Below are positions 24,370 through 36,444 of a stretch of 64,000 nt of DNA, piece by piece (positions within the stretch are counted from its first letter, which is position 1; the number at the start of each line of letters is the position of its first letter). The position numbers and the translations under genes were made by a program. This stretch comes from Apiospora phragmitis. Its lineage: Eukaryota > Ascomycota > Sordariomycetes > Amphisphaeriales > Apiosporaceae. Below the pieces are notes generated by a model. That model saw nothing but the letters and a program-made list of their open reading frames with translations, had not been told where the DNA came from and made no database searches. The stretch covers positions 3,410,001 to 3,474,000 of the forward strand of contig JAQQWL010000005.1 of the NCBI GenBank assembly GCA_038363925.1, given 5' to 3'.

Positions 24370-25253
24370 TCACGTCCCAGAGAGAGTGAGATGTTCCAAG
24401 GCTGCTTGCACGTCGGCGACAACAGGTTCATCCGACGTTTTCCGCCAATGAATTCCGGTGTTACTAAAAGCAGGGTAGAAGGCCTCGTTTTTGGGGAAGT
24501 TCGCCTTCTCGCAAAGTCGATCGAGTTCTTCGATCCTTGTCCAGTCAAAAGACTCAGGATTGGCACAGCTATTAAAATGTTAGCCATCGCGCACTACCAC
24601 AGTCGTCAAAATGACATTCATTACCTTTCCCATGTATCCCAGCCGGTGCCAATGAAGATTGCGGGGATATGGTTGGCGATGGCATCGGCATATGTCTCCT
24701 TATATAGATGAATCCCATACAGGAAAGTATGTTCGTCAACAGACCTGTAGCCATGAGGAGAATCTACTATCTCATAGGTCATGCCCTCGAGAAACTCCTT
24801 GTCTGCTGGGGTGAAGTAAGGCTCCTGGAATACACAGCGGATCGGATCAGTTGCGCGCTCGTTGAGTAGCTCTATCACGGTCTGGAATGCGGCCAGCTGC
24901 GCATGCGTGCGACGCTTGACTTGCCATGAGCCATCTGGCGGATCAAAACTTCCAATGCCCAAGCAAACTGCGGTAGAAGGGGGATGATCAGGTATCCTGG
25001 AAATAATGAGTTTCTTCAGGTTGCGACAACACGATGAATTCAACCACTGCTCTCTAATCCGCTCGTGATCAGCCTTGATCTCGGCAACGGTTAGGTACGA
25101 GTCTCTTGTTGGTTGAGGGGCATGGTCAGCAATCTTGGCAGCTGGTGGTTTGTGTGCATTTGGCTTTCGGTGGACTGCCGAGCGACGCTTTTTGGTGGCA
25201 ACATAGGTCCAGGACTCCTTCTCTTCAGGGGATTCCATGATGGAATTGGTCAC
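24370..25253 (-). CDS. SRR1-like domain protein
   Basis: Predicted SRR1-family protein. SRR1 in plants is linked to light and clock signalling; the fungal proteins are mostly uncharacterised. Exons are 24625-25253 and 24370-24568, joined across a 56-nt intron (donor GTAATG, branch GCTAAC, acceptor AATAG) to give 275 residues. The SRR1 core is clear: C-L-G-I-G-S-F near residue 97, A-A-F-Q-T-V-I-E-L-L, V-F-Q-E-P-Y-F-T, D-S-P-H-G-Y, and I-F-I-G-T-G-W-D-T-W. The N-terminus is basic and polar. The stop lies 40 bases beyond the convergent transcription-factor gene, so the 3' UTRs must overlap. The frame is intact. Confidence 0.82.
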
Positions 25254-27108
25254 TTGACACCTCTACGCCTTGAAAGCCCTGGTGATTTAAAGCACACCTT
25301 GAGCGTTGACAGTTGCGTATCGTTGCGAAAAGTTTACCTAAGCTGCGGTCGGAACTATGTCCGTCGATTTTCCGAGATTCAATTTTAGTTTATCAATGGG
25401 GCCTCACAGAAGCCAGCATGCGCCCGCCTCCACCAGGCATCAATGTGCGGGCCGTGGTGAATGCTATCATCAACCACAACAGACGAGAGGCATCAACGTG
25501 GCGATCGTTTGCATCTCCGGTCACCCTCGACGGACCGTAACATCGTCCTGTCAATCCGGACTCCAACTAAGAAGCAGTGCAACAGCATTCGGCGACCCTT
25601 GCCATGGGTGATATTTATTTTTGGGAATGCTGTGGCGCCTGACTGCCAAGCAGGCACAAGGCTAGAACGTTGCTTCTTACGATGCACTCGGGTTCTGGTT
25701 GCTTTTCGCGGTGGTGGTGTGCTGGAGCTATTGCTGCTAACCACATAGTTTTGGGGGTCTCAAAGTTGCATCGAGCGCCACGACACTGCCAATTGGAAAA
25801 GTATTGCACGAGTGTGCAGTCGCATCACGTCGGCTACCGGCTACCGCAGGAACAGATTACTCGCTTGCTTGATGTGACGACCGAGCAGTTGGTTCTCTGC
25901 CATGGAGCTTGCATCCGAACATGCCATGCCGAGATGCGACAAGCAGCAAAACAACAGTAGTAGGGTGGCCTGTCGTCCCATCTAATAAAGCCTGCGAGGT
26001 GCCGTGGATCTGGCCAGAATTTGGAGTATTTCTCTTCACGTTAACCGGATTCGAGCAGGTTGCACATCGGATTCGAGTTGCGAACTGATGGCCTCCTTGG
26101 AGGTGGCCAAAAATAGCCCCCATACCTTCATGTGTGGTGGGAGACACATGCTGCACGCTGCAACCCTGCGCTGACCCCGTCCCCCAGATGGCGGGATGGG
26201 ATTGGTGGCACGGTTCGCAAGCGTTACTTCTCGGCGCTTATGTTTGCCTCGTCCCACCGCACAATGGCACACAATCAACCCGTCTTTTACCACGAGCCAC
26301 TCACAGCTCGCAGTCGAGCTCTGAAGGTCCAGCCCCTCACGCGACGCCTATTGGCTAGTGGCTGGCAGCGGGCGGACGAATCAGCGTGCTCAGCACCTCA
26401 CCTCAGCGCGTCGCTTGGCCTATTATAAGCGCCCTGCTATTGGTTCCACCGACCAACGACAGGGGCTTCTGGAGGGAAGGACCCGTTGACTGCCACATCT
26501 CTGCAGGTCGACTGGCCGTCTTTGACTGGCTGCTCCAGGATCGAAATGCCGCTGGCCCTTGATTGACCCTGTCATACTCGGACCCTGTCGGGCGGGGACA
26601 TGTCCAATCCCGTTCAGTCCTCGCAGCCCTTCGATATTGGGGATGCAGGTTGCTTCTCACGGGAAAATTGCCCATGGTTAGATTGGCCATGCAGGTCAGC
26701 ACCGGTTGGTTGGTTCCTCGCTCTCGGGGCCAAAGTCGCCTCGCTTCGCTTTTCAAATAATATCTATTGATGGGCTGTGTTCTGCTCCCGGCCTCGTTCC
26801 AGTCAGACCTTTCTTCTTCCTCCATATCCAGTATACTCAAAAGTCATAGGTGACCTAGTTCACTATCTTTAATATACAGCCCCAATAGAACGGCGCGAAA
26901 CAGCTTCACAGGCTTGACTCTTCTGACGAAGCGTTGATTTCTTTTCCTCCTCTCTCGGTGATCTTAGAGGAACAATAACTGCCGAGTTTTCAGCAATAGC
27001 TCTGACGACTGCGTAACACTACGGTGGTGCGCGGGCTTACAGCCATTCCGATCAACTTACAACCACAACCATTGTTAACGTCGCCATTGCGACAACGCAC
27101 ATCACAAA
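25254..27108. other. 1.85-kb divergent intergenic region
   Basis: Lies between the SRR1-like gene (leftward) and the BIM1-like gene (rightward). The longest frames (up to 145 codons on the minus strand at 26403-26840) lack family motifs and plausible composition. It probably holds two promoters and long 5' UTRs. I see no RNA gene. Confidence 0.5.
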
Positions 27109-27984
27109 ATGCTGGGCTCAGTATTTACGACATTGGTCTTGTCAACATTGGCAACGGCGCATATCATCCTTACCTATCCAGGATGGAGAGGCAACAACCT
27201 GATTGAGAACGACACGTTTCCGTACGGCATGCAATGGATGTATCCTTGTAAGTATACCATGAACAAGCTCGCTTGCAGCAGCCCTCCTCCTACCATCAAG
27301 TAGCTAACCTGTGTGTTTCTCTCTCTCTCAAAGGCGGCGGCATGGGCACCTCGCGCAACCGCACCTACTGGCCGACGCTCGGCGGCGCCATCGCCTTCCA
27401 GCCCGGCTGGTTCCAGGGCCACGACAAGGCGACCCTGTACGTGAACCTGGGCTTCGGCACCGACGGCCCGGACAACGGCCCCAAGAACATGTCCTTCCCC
27501 ATGGTGCCGCCCTTCGGCCTGCTGGGCCCGTCCAAGGGGCCCTACCCGGGCACCGTCTGCCTGCCGCAGGTCCCGCTGCCCGCCAACACCGTCATGAGCC
27601 CGGGTGACAACGCGACGATCCAGGTCGTCGAGCTGGCCCAGCACGGGGCTGCGCTCTACTCGGTAAGCTGCTGCTGCCACCACAACATGAAGGGAATTCT
27701 TCCTACTGCTGCAAATACTAACTCGTTCTGATTGATAGTGTGTCGATATCACCTTCGTCGAGCCCGGCGACCCACGCGTCGGCCACGTCAACGAGACCAA
27801 CTGCTTCAACAGCACCGACCTCGGCTTCAGCGACATCTACACCATTACCACCAAGGAGGTCGGCGCCATCGTGAACGCGACGACGACGAGCGCCGCGGCC
27901 ATCGTCAACTCGATACGGTCCAGCGGAGGCGCCTGGATGGGCTACGTGCCCTTGGTCCTGGGGGCTTTCTGGCTCCTCATCTAG
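27109..27984 (+). CDS. BIM1/X325-type LPMO-like copper protein, GPI-anchored
   Basis: Predicted cell-surface copper-binding protein of the X325/BIM1 family, LPMO-related proteins tied to copper acquisition rather than polysaccharide cleavage. Exons 27109-27247, 27334-27662 and 27739-27984 join cleanly to 237 residues. The signal peptide is residues 1-17 (ends T-L-A-T-A), which leaves His18 as the new N-terminus (H-I-I-L-T-Y-P), the hallmark copper ligand. Cysteines occur in M-Y-P-C-G-G-G, T-V-C-L-P, Y-S-C-V-D and E-T-N-C-F. The C-terminus has a small-residue site (R-S-S-G-G-A) followed by a hydrophobic tail to L-L-I, a GPI-attachment signal. Exon 2 is very GC-rich. The gene stands alone; no copper transporter is adjacent. 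Confidence 0.87.
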
Positions 27985-29173
27985 AGTGAGTAACGGCGAA
28001 TTGAGTCGGCGAGCGAGCTTTTCAACTTTTTTTTATCATATACAAACTGCAAATCGAAAATCCTTTATTTACGATGAAGGAACCTATGTATATTGTGGCA
28101 TTCTGCAGCGGCGTTCCGGATCGATACCGTGGGTTATTGGGGTGGTTATTTTGAGTGTCAATTCCATTCTCAGGTTATAGAACCTAGAGAAGTGATCAAG
28201 ACCACTATCGTTTACAAGAATCAAAATCGCAGAGCCGATAGTTCAAACCGTACATCTTACCCCTAGACTCTGTGCCTCAATTGTGAAGATACAAAACACT
28301 GGATGGACGACCTCCGAAACGCGCGAACCAACATGGCCGATGCGGCCACGATGTAGAATTATCTGTATCTTCGAGAAGACGAATCAATATACTCCTTTAA
28401 CCCATATCCGGGTTCCGAACCCCCTTTTCCTTTCTGACCATCCCTTCGATCCACACCACCACCACCCCCGTGTGTCGTCGGCCCAGAAGGCCGCAGTGGA
28501 CGGTCACAGCAGCCGCCCAAGAACGAGACCACCCGTATGCACATCAGACGACTATCGTTCCTGCAGATGTCAGAAGCCACATCCACTCCTCCACCTCCTT
28601 ACAAGACCCGTTGGTTGTGTCGAGGAGGCCACTAAAGAAGCAAAAGTGCGGGGCCCTCGTTTCTTCCATTGGACGCCCTCCCCGTTCATGATAATGCGCC
28701 AGGCACGCGGCGGCGTACAGAAACGTCGTTGTCAAAAACTCTCAAACCCAGGCCGCGAATAGGCCGTCACACTTCAACGTGTGTTTCTATAGCATTCCAA
28801 AACTGGGGTGCGCCGGCATGTTCGTCTCACCATCCGGAATCTGTGGACACGTACCGTCCATATTTACCTACTACTGAACTGAAGTTGCGAAGTAGAACAC
28901 GTTGCGATGTGAAGGTGATGTTTTGTACTTGAGGGTGTCAACGTTTTATCATGTTCATCGCATTATCTAGGTAGTTAACTCTAGCTGGCAGTATGGATCC
29001 GAGAAACGAATTTTACGGGAAAGGGTCCGATATTCTCGGCCTCGGGAACTAAGCTGATTGTGAAGCGATGACGCAGCTCCTTATCTCATGAGCGACGTTA
29101 AAATATTTACCGTACGTATCTCGAGAGAAAAACAACTTTCGCTTCTATTTCAGTATCATCTCCGGGCAATTGC
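27985..29173. other. Intergenic, convergent ends
   Basis: About 1.2 kb between the 3' ends of the BIM1-like gene and the Doa1 gene. Short frames only, no family features seen. Confidence 0.5.
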
Positions 29174-31656
29174 TCACTGTAGCATGATGATGCATTCGGC
29201 TGCAGAATCCTTTACTCTGGGGTCAGAGCTGCGGTCCTTCGCCATGGCCACTGCACTGCTCAGTCCCTTGGCGTCTTCCTTGCCGACGACGGTGACGAAC
29301 GTGCCAGCCGCCACAGCAGCCCGGAATAGGACCTCACCATCCACCTGTTCCCGCAGAATTTGTGATAGTCCAGCCACGAATCGGAGCTGGACATCCTTGG
29401 GCACACTGCCGCTTTGCTTAGAAGCCATGACTGCATAGTTCATGGCCATGGTGCTGAGGGCGAGAAGCATGTTGCGGTTGTGTAGGCCAATGGCCTGGCC
29501 TCCCTTGGTACCCAAGACACGCTCCATCAAGTCAGCCACACGGGGAGCTTCAGAAGCTAGAAGCTTGCGGCCTTCAGAGGTAGCGAAGAGATTGGTGACC
29601 GTACGGAAAGCCATCATGGCGCAGTTCTCATTCGGCTGGCTGCCAGCTGGGACACCGTCCAGGGCAGAAGCTCCAGCTATCTCAATTGCGCTGCCTAGAC
29701 CTGGCTTGCTATAAGTAGCTACCGCAGGCGAGGTTGCTGTACAGCGAAGGATGTCGAGAGGCGCCAATCGGTCTGCATAATCCCACTGGGTGCACATCAT
29801 AACCAGGAGTTCGATAGCATCGTCATTGGTAACAGGTTTGTTAGATTCGAGGGACTTGCGTAGTGTATCAAGGGAAGTCTGAGCTGAAGGATTCAGCGAA
29901 AAGTCTTTCCGCCCGGCAGCAACAAGATTGGAGTTGACGGAGAGTATTTTCTTGAATATTGCTGGTAAGAATTAGCGCATGTAGCTTCACGTAAACATCA
30001 AATTTGTCAACTTACGTTCATACTTCGCGCTTGTGATATACAGGTAGTCTTTTTGCGGCAGGTATTTGCCGATGGTGGGAGCAGCACCCTCACCAGGTCG
30101 ATACCGTGCTTCGGTCCCCATGGGATCCGGACCACCGCCGCCGCCCGACTCCCCAATCGTGGCGCCTTGGGTGTTCTGGGTGATGAATTGCGCAACTTGG
30201 TCCAGGTAGTTGAGGGAAATCTCGTTGTCGTTGATGAACTTGGTGGCCGTTTCGTATGGATTGTCCGAAAGATTGTAAGGCAGTTTGAGAGAGGGTTGGC
30301 CCTCCTCTATGGCTACATCAAACACAAAGTCGTACATCTTGCCTTGATACTCGGCTTTCCTACCAGAGCTGGAAGCCGAATCCACCACGGTGCCGACGTT
30401 CACCCAACTTTGGGCACCCATGGACCAAGTGTGCGCAGTGATTGATCCATTGGCCTCCCGGATCATTTGGACTTGGCCCTCTTTAGTGCCTGATCTCGAC
30501 TGCAGGAACTCTGGCCCTGGGAGCTTCTCCTTGTTGATGTCACCCATCTGTTGTTGTGGTATAGATGATGTCTTGACGGCCTCCTCGAACATCTGGATCA
30601 CCTCTGCGCTGGCAACACGGTCGGCGCTTCTCGTGAATACGCGAGCGATACCATCACTTGTACCAGTCACAAGATCGCCGCTCTCTGGGCAAACCGCAAC
30701 AGTCCAGACAGAAATGGCCGGATGGGTAATAGTTTGTATGCAATCAAATCCACTCCAAACTCGAACGGTTCGGTCCTCAGCAGCGCTCACAATCTCCCCA
30801 GTGGGCAAAGTGGCTAGACGGTATACGAAGCTGTCGTGGCCACGGAGCTCGCCCACCTGTTGACCGCTCAGCTTCCAAAGTCGGATGATGCCGTCATTGT
30901 GAGAGCTGGCAATGTCGGCGCCGCTAGGGTGACCAGATGGGATTTGGCACAGGCCGCGCACGACGTCGGGCGTGAAAATCGTGGAACGAGGAGCGGTTTG
31001 GCCGCCTGTCGCCTGCCGTAGATCGTAAAGTCGAATGTTCTTGTCAGCGCATCCCGTTACGACCATGGCTTCGCTCAGCGCCAGTACATCCCATACCGCA
31101 CCCTCGTGCCCACCGAGTGTCACTTCCGTCTCCCATTTCTTGGTGCTCCAGACACGGGCAGTATGGTCCCAGCTTCCCGAGACAATATATTCGCCATTAG
31201 ATGCAGCAGCTAAAGAGCAGACATTGTTCGCATGGCCTGGAAGAAGACGTTCGGCGTTGTCGGACAAAGTGGAGGTAAGCTTCCGGACATCTAAGCAGGG
31301 ATCCTTGCCGCCAGAGACAACTAGCCCTTCAGGATATTCTGATGATGGGGGCACAAATGTGACCGAGTTGACATATTCGTGTATCTGATTTGCGATCGTG
31401 GGTTCGTAGGAGGGAGGATTCGTGCGGGAGCGTCGCCACGCCCTGACAGTGTGATCTCTTGAGGCTGAAAGTACTAGTTTGGGCGTGGGAAACACCAAGT
31501 CACGGACCTAAACAAATCCATGTATTAGCGGGACAATTTGCGTTTGACGCCTGGTTCCGGGAAACGAAGCAAGTCGGTGCAACAGCGCACAAGGCAGAGC
31601 AAACCTACATCGCTTTCATGTCCAACAAGTTGTGCGGACAACTTGAAGTCGGCCAT
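29174..31656 (-). CDS. DOA1: Doa1/Ufd3/PLAA ubiquitin-homeostasis WD40 protein
   Basis: Cytosolic/nuclear ubiquitin-binding cofactor of Cdc48/p97 that maintains ubiquitin pools and works in protein degradation and membrane sorting. Exons 31609-31656, 30016-31507 and 29174-29961 join in phase (introns 101 and 54 nt, donors GTAGGT and GTAAGT) for 775 residues. The tiny first exon (M-A-D-F-K-L-S-A-Q-L) was found by frame and homology to the family start. N-terminal WD40 propeller: repeated S-x-D-H-T-V-R-A-W, G-S-W-D-H-T-A-R-V-W, D-R-T-V-R-V-W. A central PFU domain (around residues 370-460: S-W-V-N-V-G, Y-D-F-V-F-D-V) and a C-terminal PUL helical domain follow. The size is normal for the family and the frame is intact. 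Confidence 0.93.
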
Positions 31657-32968
31657 ATTCGACTGATGGAAGTTGATGACAGCTCCCTCAACAACAGCTT
31701 GGTGCAGTTTGGCGGGGTACTCTGTTGCCGCTTTGAACTGACGTAAATATTTGGGAGGTCCAGGATATGGAGAAAACCGGATGCGATGAAAGGAAGGTGA
31801 ATCAGCATAAGTAAGGCAATGAGGGGATTTACTGAATGGAATTATGTATTGAAGATAGTCAAAGGTTGGCTGTGATTGTCCGTCTGTACAGGAATGAAGT
31901 GACGTCTAGTCGCCAGCAGAAACACATCGAACACTGAACAATCAATCGCCCCCCAGCACTGACAGCATGAATGTTAGGTGGTCTCAATGCTCAAGATTAG
32001 ATCCCAGCTCCCTGTCCATTCATAGTCCAGCTCAGCTGGCACCCCGGTCATTAGTAATTTTGGCGGGGAAAAAGACTGATGACATCGGGTCGGTCTTTAG
32101 AGAGCCCGTCAGCCGTTCATTCTTCTATTAAAAGCATACAAGGTGAGCTCGGTGAAGCGACATCCGAGGCCTGTGAGTGCTGCAAGTGCTGCAAGCGCTG
32201 CAAACCAGTGCCCCGCGATCCACGGTGAGTCTCGGTCAGCCAGCTTGCCAGATAAGCGCAGCTGCCCCTAATTAGATGGTTGCACTAGAACCAGAAAATG
32301 GGAAAGGGCAATCCTACCGCAAAATAGGGATCATAGCGACCAAGGCTCCGGACAACTATTTCCACTTCTGCTGTTTCAGGGTCCAGCCTCGTCAACTCCT
32401 TGCCCGTGCCTGGAATTTTTGGACCTTGACTTGTCCGTCCCTTTTCTTCATTTTTTCCAATTCCCATCACGCAAACTGCCTTCATCCCCCAACTTGTGTG
32501 TGTGTTCTTGGAACCAGCAGACTGTTTATGCTCCAATTTTGACGAACTTCTCTTTTTTTGACGACGACCACGACTATTTCTCTTGCACGATAAGATACCA
32601 CCCCAAAATTACATCACATCACATTCTACCAATCCCCTGAAGTCGCGGCGATTCGCATCCCAGCTCTTTATTCGCTGCGCAAACTCGAACAGGATCCCTG
32701 ACTCTACCCTCGTGGTGAACGGAGACTGCATCGACTGCACCGATTGCACTGCACCGACTTCGCCTTGGCTATTACTCGAAACCCCAATCGACGAAAGGAC
32801 GATTGTCTCGAACTTCGACCTTATCTCGATCACGACTCGAAACCACTCGAATAATATTTGCGCAACGACTGTGTCGCTTGTACCAGAGCTTCCTTCAAGA
32901 CAAGAGTGACACCAATATACCCAGATCCCCGTATAGGTCTAGCCCCTGCTCGCGCAGAAAGACACGCA
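31657..32968. other. Divergent intergenic region (DOA1 / STRAP)
   Basis: 1.3 kb shared upstream region. It contains pyrimidine-rich stretches (32440-32560) close to the STRAP start, common in fungal 5' UTRs, and a short imperfect tandem of GCTGCAAGTGCTGCAAGCGC near 32180. No gene is seen. Confidence 0.5.
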
Positions 32969-34149
32969 ATGGCAACCGATACACCAAGACAGTGTGTTCC
33001 TTTGACCTGCCACGGTCACTCGCGACCTGTACCGCATATCAGCTTCTCGACTTTGACCAAGGAGGGCAACTACTATATGATTTCAGCTTGCAAAGGTATG
33101 GCTCCGAGTTGATTTTTTCCGTCTAGCACTGCCTGTGGCTGATCGACTATGATTGAATAGATGGCAATCCGATGTTGCGCGACGGTCTTACTGGTGACTG
33201 GATCGGGACATTCATCGGCCACAAGGGCGCTGTTTGGCAAGCGAGACTGAGTCACGATGCCTCAGTTGCCGCCACCGCTTCCGCTGACTTCACCGCCAAG
33301 GTCTGGGACACCTACTCAGGCGAGTGTCTCTGGACTCTGCAGCACGATCACATCGTTCGCGCCATCGCATACCCTCCCGATAACTCGGACTTGATCGCAA
33401 CAGGTGGCATGGAGAAGAAGCTGCGCATCTTTGACCTCACCGAGTCTCCGAAGGGGGCCAACGGAGCCGACTCCAGTGGGAAGACCATTTCTACCAGCAA
33501 CGCCTTCGAAATCGGAGCCGGCATCCACACCGCATCCATCAAGTTCATTGTTTGGACCCAGGATCCCAATATTCTGATTACTGCTTCAGGTAACACTTTG
33601 CGCTGGTTTGACCTGCCCAGCCGCAGCGTGATCAAGCAAGAGGCTCTGGATGGTGAAATCGGCTCGTGCGAGTTTTTCGCCCCAGCGCCTGAGATGCGTG
33701 AGGAGTCTGATATTGGCGGTGGTCTCCCGGTATTGGCGGTTGCCGCTGGCAAATCGGTCTACTTCTGGGGTGGACATCGTGCGATGGATGAGCTCAAGCG
33801 GCAGAATATGGACTACACCGTTGCTAGTGTCGCCATAGACACCAAGGACCGAAAGTTCATCGTTGGAGAAGACATCCCCGCTACCTGGGCTCGAGTGTAT
33901 CGATGGGAAGACGGTAGCGAGTTTGGTGAGTCCCAAGACGTCTTGATCCGGAAGGCCCGTGCTAACTGTTCTCTAGATATCCACAAAGGCCACCATGGTC
34001 CTGTTTGGTCGATTGCTTATGCGCCCGATAACAAACTTTATGCCACGGGCTCCGAAGATGGCACCATCAAGTTGTGGAAGAATTGCGAGGGCCCCTACGG
34101 TCTCTGGAGACAGAATGGCGCCCCTGATGTTGCGAAGACTGCCGAATAG
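32969..34149 (+). CDS. STRAP: STRAP/unrip-like WD40 protein
   Basis: Seven-blade WD40 protein of the STRAP (serine/threonine kinase receptor-associated, unr-interacting) family. In animals it links signalling, the SMN complex and mRNA regulation; its fungal role is less defined. Exons 32969-33095, 33161-33925 and 33977-34149 give 354 residues, the usual size. Repeats include G-H-K-G-A-V-W-Q-A-R-L, A-D-F-T-A-K-V-W-D, G-G-M-E-K-K-L-R-I-F-D, and the final G-S-E-D-G-T-I-K-L-W. The second intron (33926-33976) has GTGAGT, GCTAAC and CTCTAG signals; at 51 nt it is a multiple of three and stop-free, so retention would add 17 residues. The frame is intact. Confidence 0.92.
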
Positions 34150-34224
34150 GATGGCCGTACTTCGCTTCACAACTATACGACGCCCACAGACTTCCAGAAG
34201 TGTGATCGCGTCCTTGTCGGTGAT

Positions 34225-34512
34225 ATGTTAAAAAGTTTAGCAATTGATATTCGACCTGTTCCCCACGAAGAACATACAGCTTCGATGCCTTCACCGATCA
34301 GCCAAAAGCGCGGACACATGGATGGTCGGAAGGAGAACCAGAAGGAGAACCGGATGGAGAACCGCAAGGAGAACCAGAAGGAAAATCAGAAGGCTGAACA
34401 GAAACACATCAAGAAGGTGATTCGGAAAGAAAACCAGAACAAGGCTGGGCTCACCTGGGCAGTAGTGGCGGCTGGGTCCAAGAAAAAGACCAACAACAGC
34501 AGTGACAAATGA
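34225..34512 (+). CDS. Small Lys/Glu/Asn-repeat ORF downstream of STRAP, doubtful
   Basis: A 95-codon frame with a low-complexity basic protein built on K-E-N-Q and K-E-N-R units (34330-34401), ending K-K-K-T-N-N-S-S-D-K. I do not recognise a family. It begins 75 bases after the STRAP stop, so it could simply be 3' UTR of that transcript, or a separate small gene. Multiple K-E-N triplets resemble KEN degrons, but in a repeat this may be chance. No intron signals seen. Confidence 0.3.
   Translation: MLKSLAIDIRPVPHEEHTASMPSPISQKRGHMDGRKENQKENRMENRKENQKENQKAEQKHIKKVIRKENQNKAGLTWAVVAAGSKKKTNNSSDK
34330..34401 (+). repeat. 12-bp tandem repeat, six units
   Basis: Six consecutive imperfect units of AAGGAGAACCAG (variants AAGGAGAACCGG, ATGGAGAACCGC, AAGGAAAATCAG, AAGGCTGAACAG). 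The period is a multiple of three and keeps the overlying frame open, giving repeated Lys-Glu-Asn. Confidence 0.85.
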
Positions 34513-36444
34513 GGGTCCTACAGAACTTCGCCCGTGCAAGTTCAGGATGGAAGCGGGATACTCGTCGGCAATTTGGCCCCTGGCTTCACGTGTAACCAGT
34601 TGCATCATGGTTAGAGCATCACCTTACAGCGAATTAGGTATCTAGCATTTGAGGTGCCATCAGCGATTCTGCGCACCTGCACAACAGCAATTAGCGCACA
34701 TGTGTGCCAGCCAAAAACATGAAAACATAATCAACCCTCACTACTACTTTTCCACTCGTGATTTCTTTAAAATGATCCGACTTTGTGTATTATGCTGGGG
34801 TGGTCGTTGAGCTTCTGACTCCTGGCTCCTGAACCTTTGTTCAGTCATCTCCTGCACCAACTTGAAGCTGGCCAGCCTCACACAAGGCCCTGTCATGCAA
34901 GGTTGACTGGCACAACCATGATTGGAAACTATTACATAGGTGCCGGGCTGTGTCTACGTGATTAATATAACACCTGGTCGCCATATATTGTCATCTAGAT
35001 CAAGACTGATGATGTTCGTATGCGGGGGTTAGGTAAAAGTTGGTCAGAAATAAAACAGAGTCAAGTCTCTCAAGTGACTTAACTGCCCGGACGATTATAT
35101 ACTTCCAAAATGAGATTGAAAGAGCTCCTTGTGTTATATTTCCGCCAAGTGCTGGGAACGAAACGTCGGTAGCAGCATCATTTACGAGATGAATATATTT
35201 GGCTAATCACAGCTCAGCCTCTATAACTTCCCTCTGAGGAATTATTGATCACTATTAGGAGTGGTACCAATTTGGCGTCGTCTCAGTAGGGCGATATAAC
35301 GATATCCAATGGGCACGGCGTTGAATAGGTAGACACCTGAGCAAGAGACCATGTTGAAAGAATGCACCATAGCCGTTCTCCCTTCATGGATCGTCAGTGT
35401 TATGCATAGATTGCTGTCTTCTAAAGTCTTCTTTATATAGGCGCTTGGTTGGTTAGCTCATGGCAACTTATCGAGGTCTGCTTAGGTCCTTGCTTTGATT
35501 GGGCTCTCCCCTTTCGGGCTCTGGTTGTCCCAGTTTTGTGTGCCGCTTCCAAGGACGTACATAGCATCTAATGCGAGCGCCATGGCTGGAAGTAATACAG
35601 TTCTTAAGAATTATGTCAAGTATGAAACTTAGAGGAAATGCAGTATTGTTATACTTGCCTCTTCCTACCTAGACATCGTGCTTGAAGCGTTGCACTTCAA
35701 TGACTCCTTGAATTCCAACAGGCCTACTTATCCACCGCAAACTCCGGATGTCACCATCCAATACAACTCTCCATATGGGATCAGCAATTTCTAGACGCTC
35801 CGTTCTCATCCTCAAGTACTTAGTTATCAAATTGGTTGCACACTTCAACTTAACACCTTGTCCTGCACTTTCTTGATGGATGTTTTCTAATACCGACGAG
35901 AAACCCTACTTCCACTCACCGGCAAATACTTTCACTCCAACGGTGTGCACTGGATGTGACGGATTATTAACTATCTTCAGGTAATCCTTCAACAGGTAAG
36001 AACGTGTCTCTCTCCACACTAGGTACCTAATGTTCAGCATACAAGTGGGCAGTGGTTGGCGGACTCCTAACCTGCTCCTTCATCTCATGGCTACAGTGAA
36101 GGCTACCATGCTGCTACCTTCTGAAGCACCAGCACTGCGTCTTCAAGATCATTGATGCACGCATTCCACCCATTTCCAAGTTCCATCAACGTCAATTCCT
36201 GCTAATACCCTTCCTTTGGGATGCTCGTGGGTAGTTTTGTTATTCAGTTGGTTGTTACTCGCCTAACCGGTGCCTACTCTGGGTTTGATCGTGCCTTCCT
36301 TCTACTACTACTGGATCAACACTTGGTACGTCGTTGTTACTCCAAAGTCCCCAATTACCAACCCAGTCGTCAACACAGTTCCTTCCAACTGATTACTACC
36401 TGCCGTCACTTCTTCATCCATTTATCCCAATACGCCCAGCAACA
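34513..36444. other. 1.9-kb intergenic region
   Basis: No frame with convincing composition or family motif on either strand. The 3' part (36300-36440) is pyrimidine-rich and probably 5' UTR of the following gene. I looked for tRNA-like A/B boxes and found none. Confidence 0.45.

Noticed and set aside
26403..26840. 145-codon minus-strand frame in the large intergenic region
   Set aside because: Composition is not gene-like, no domain or signal is visible, and no splice structure extends it.
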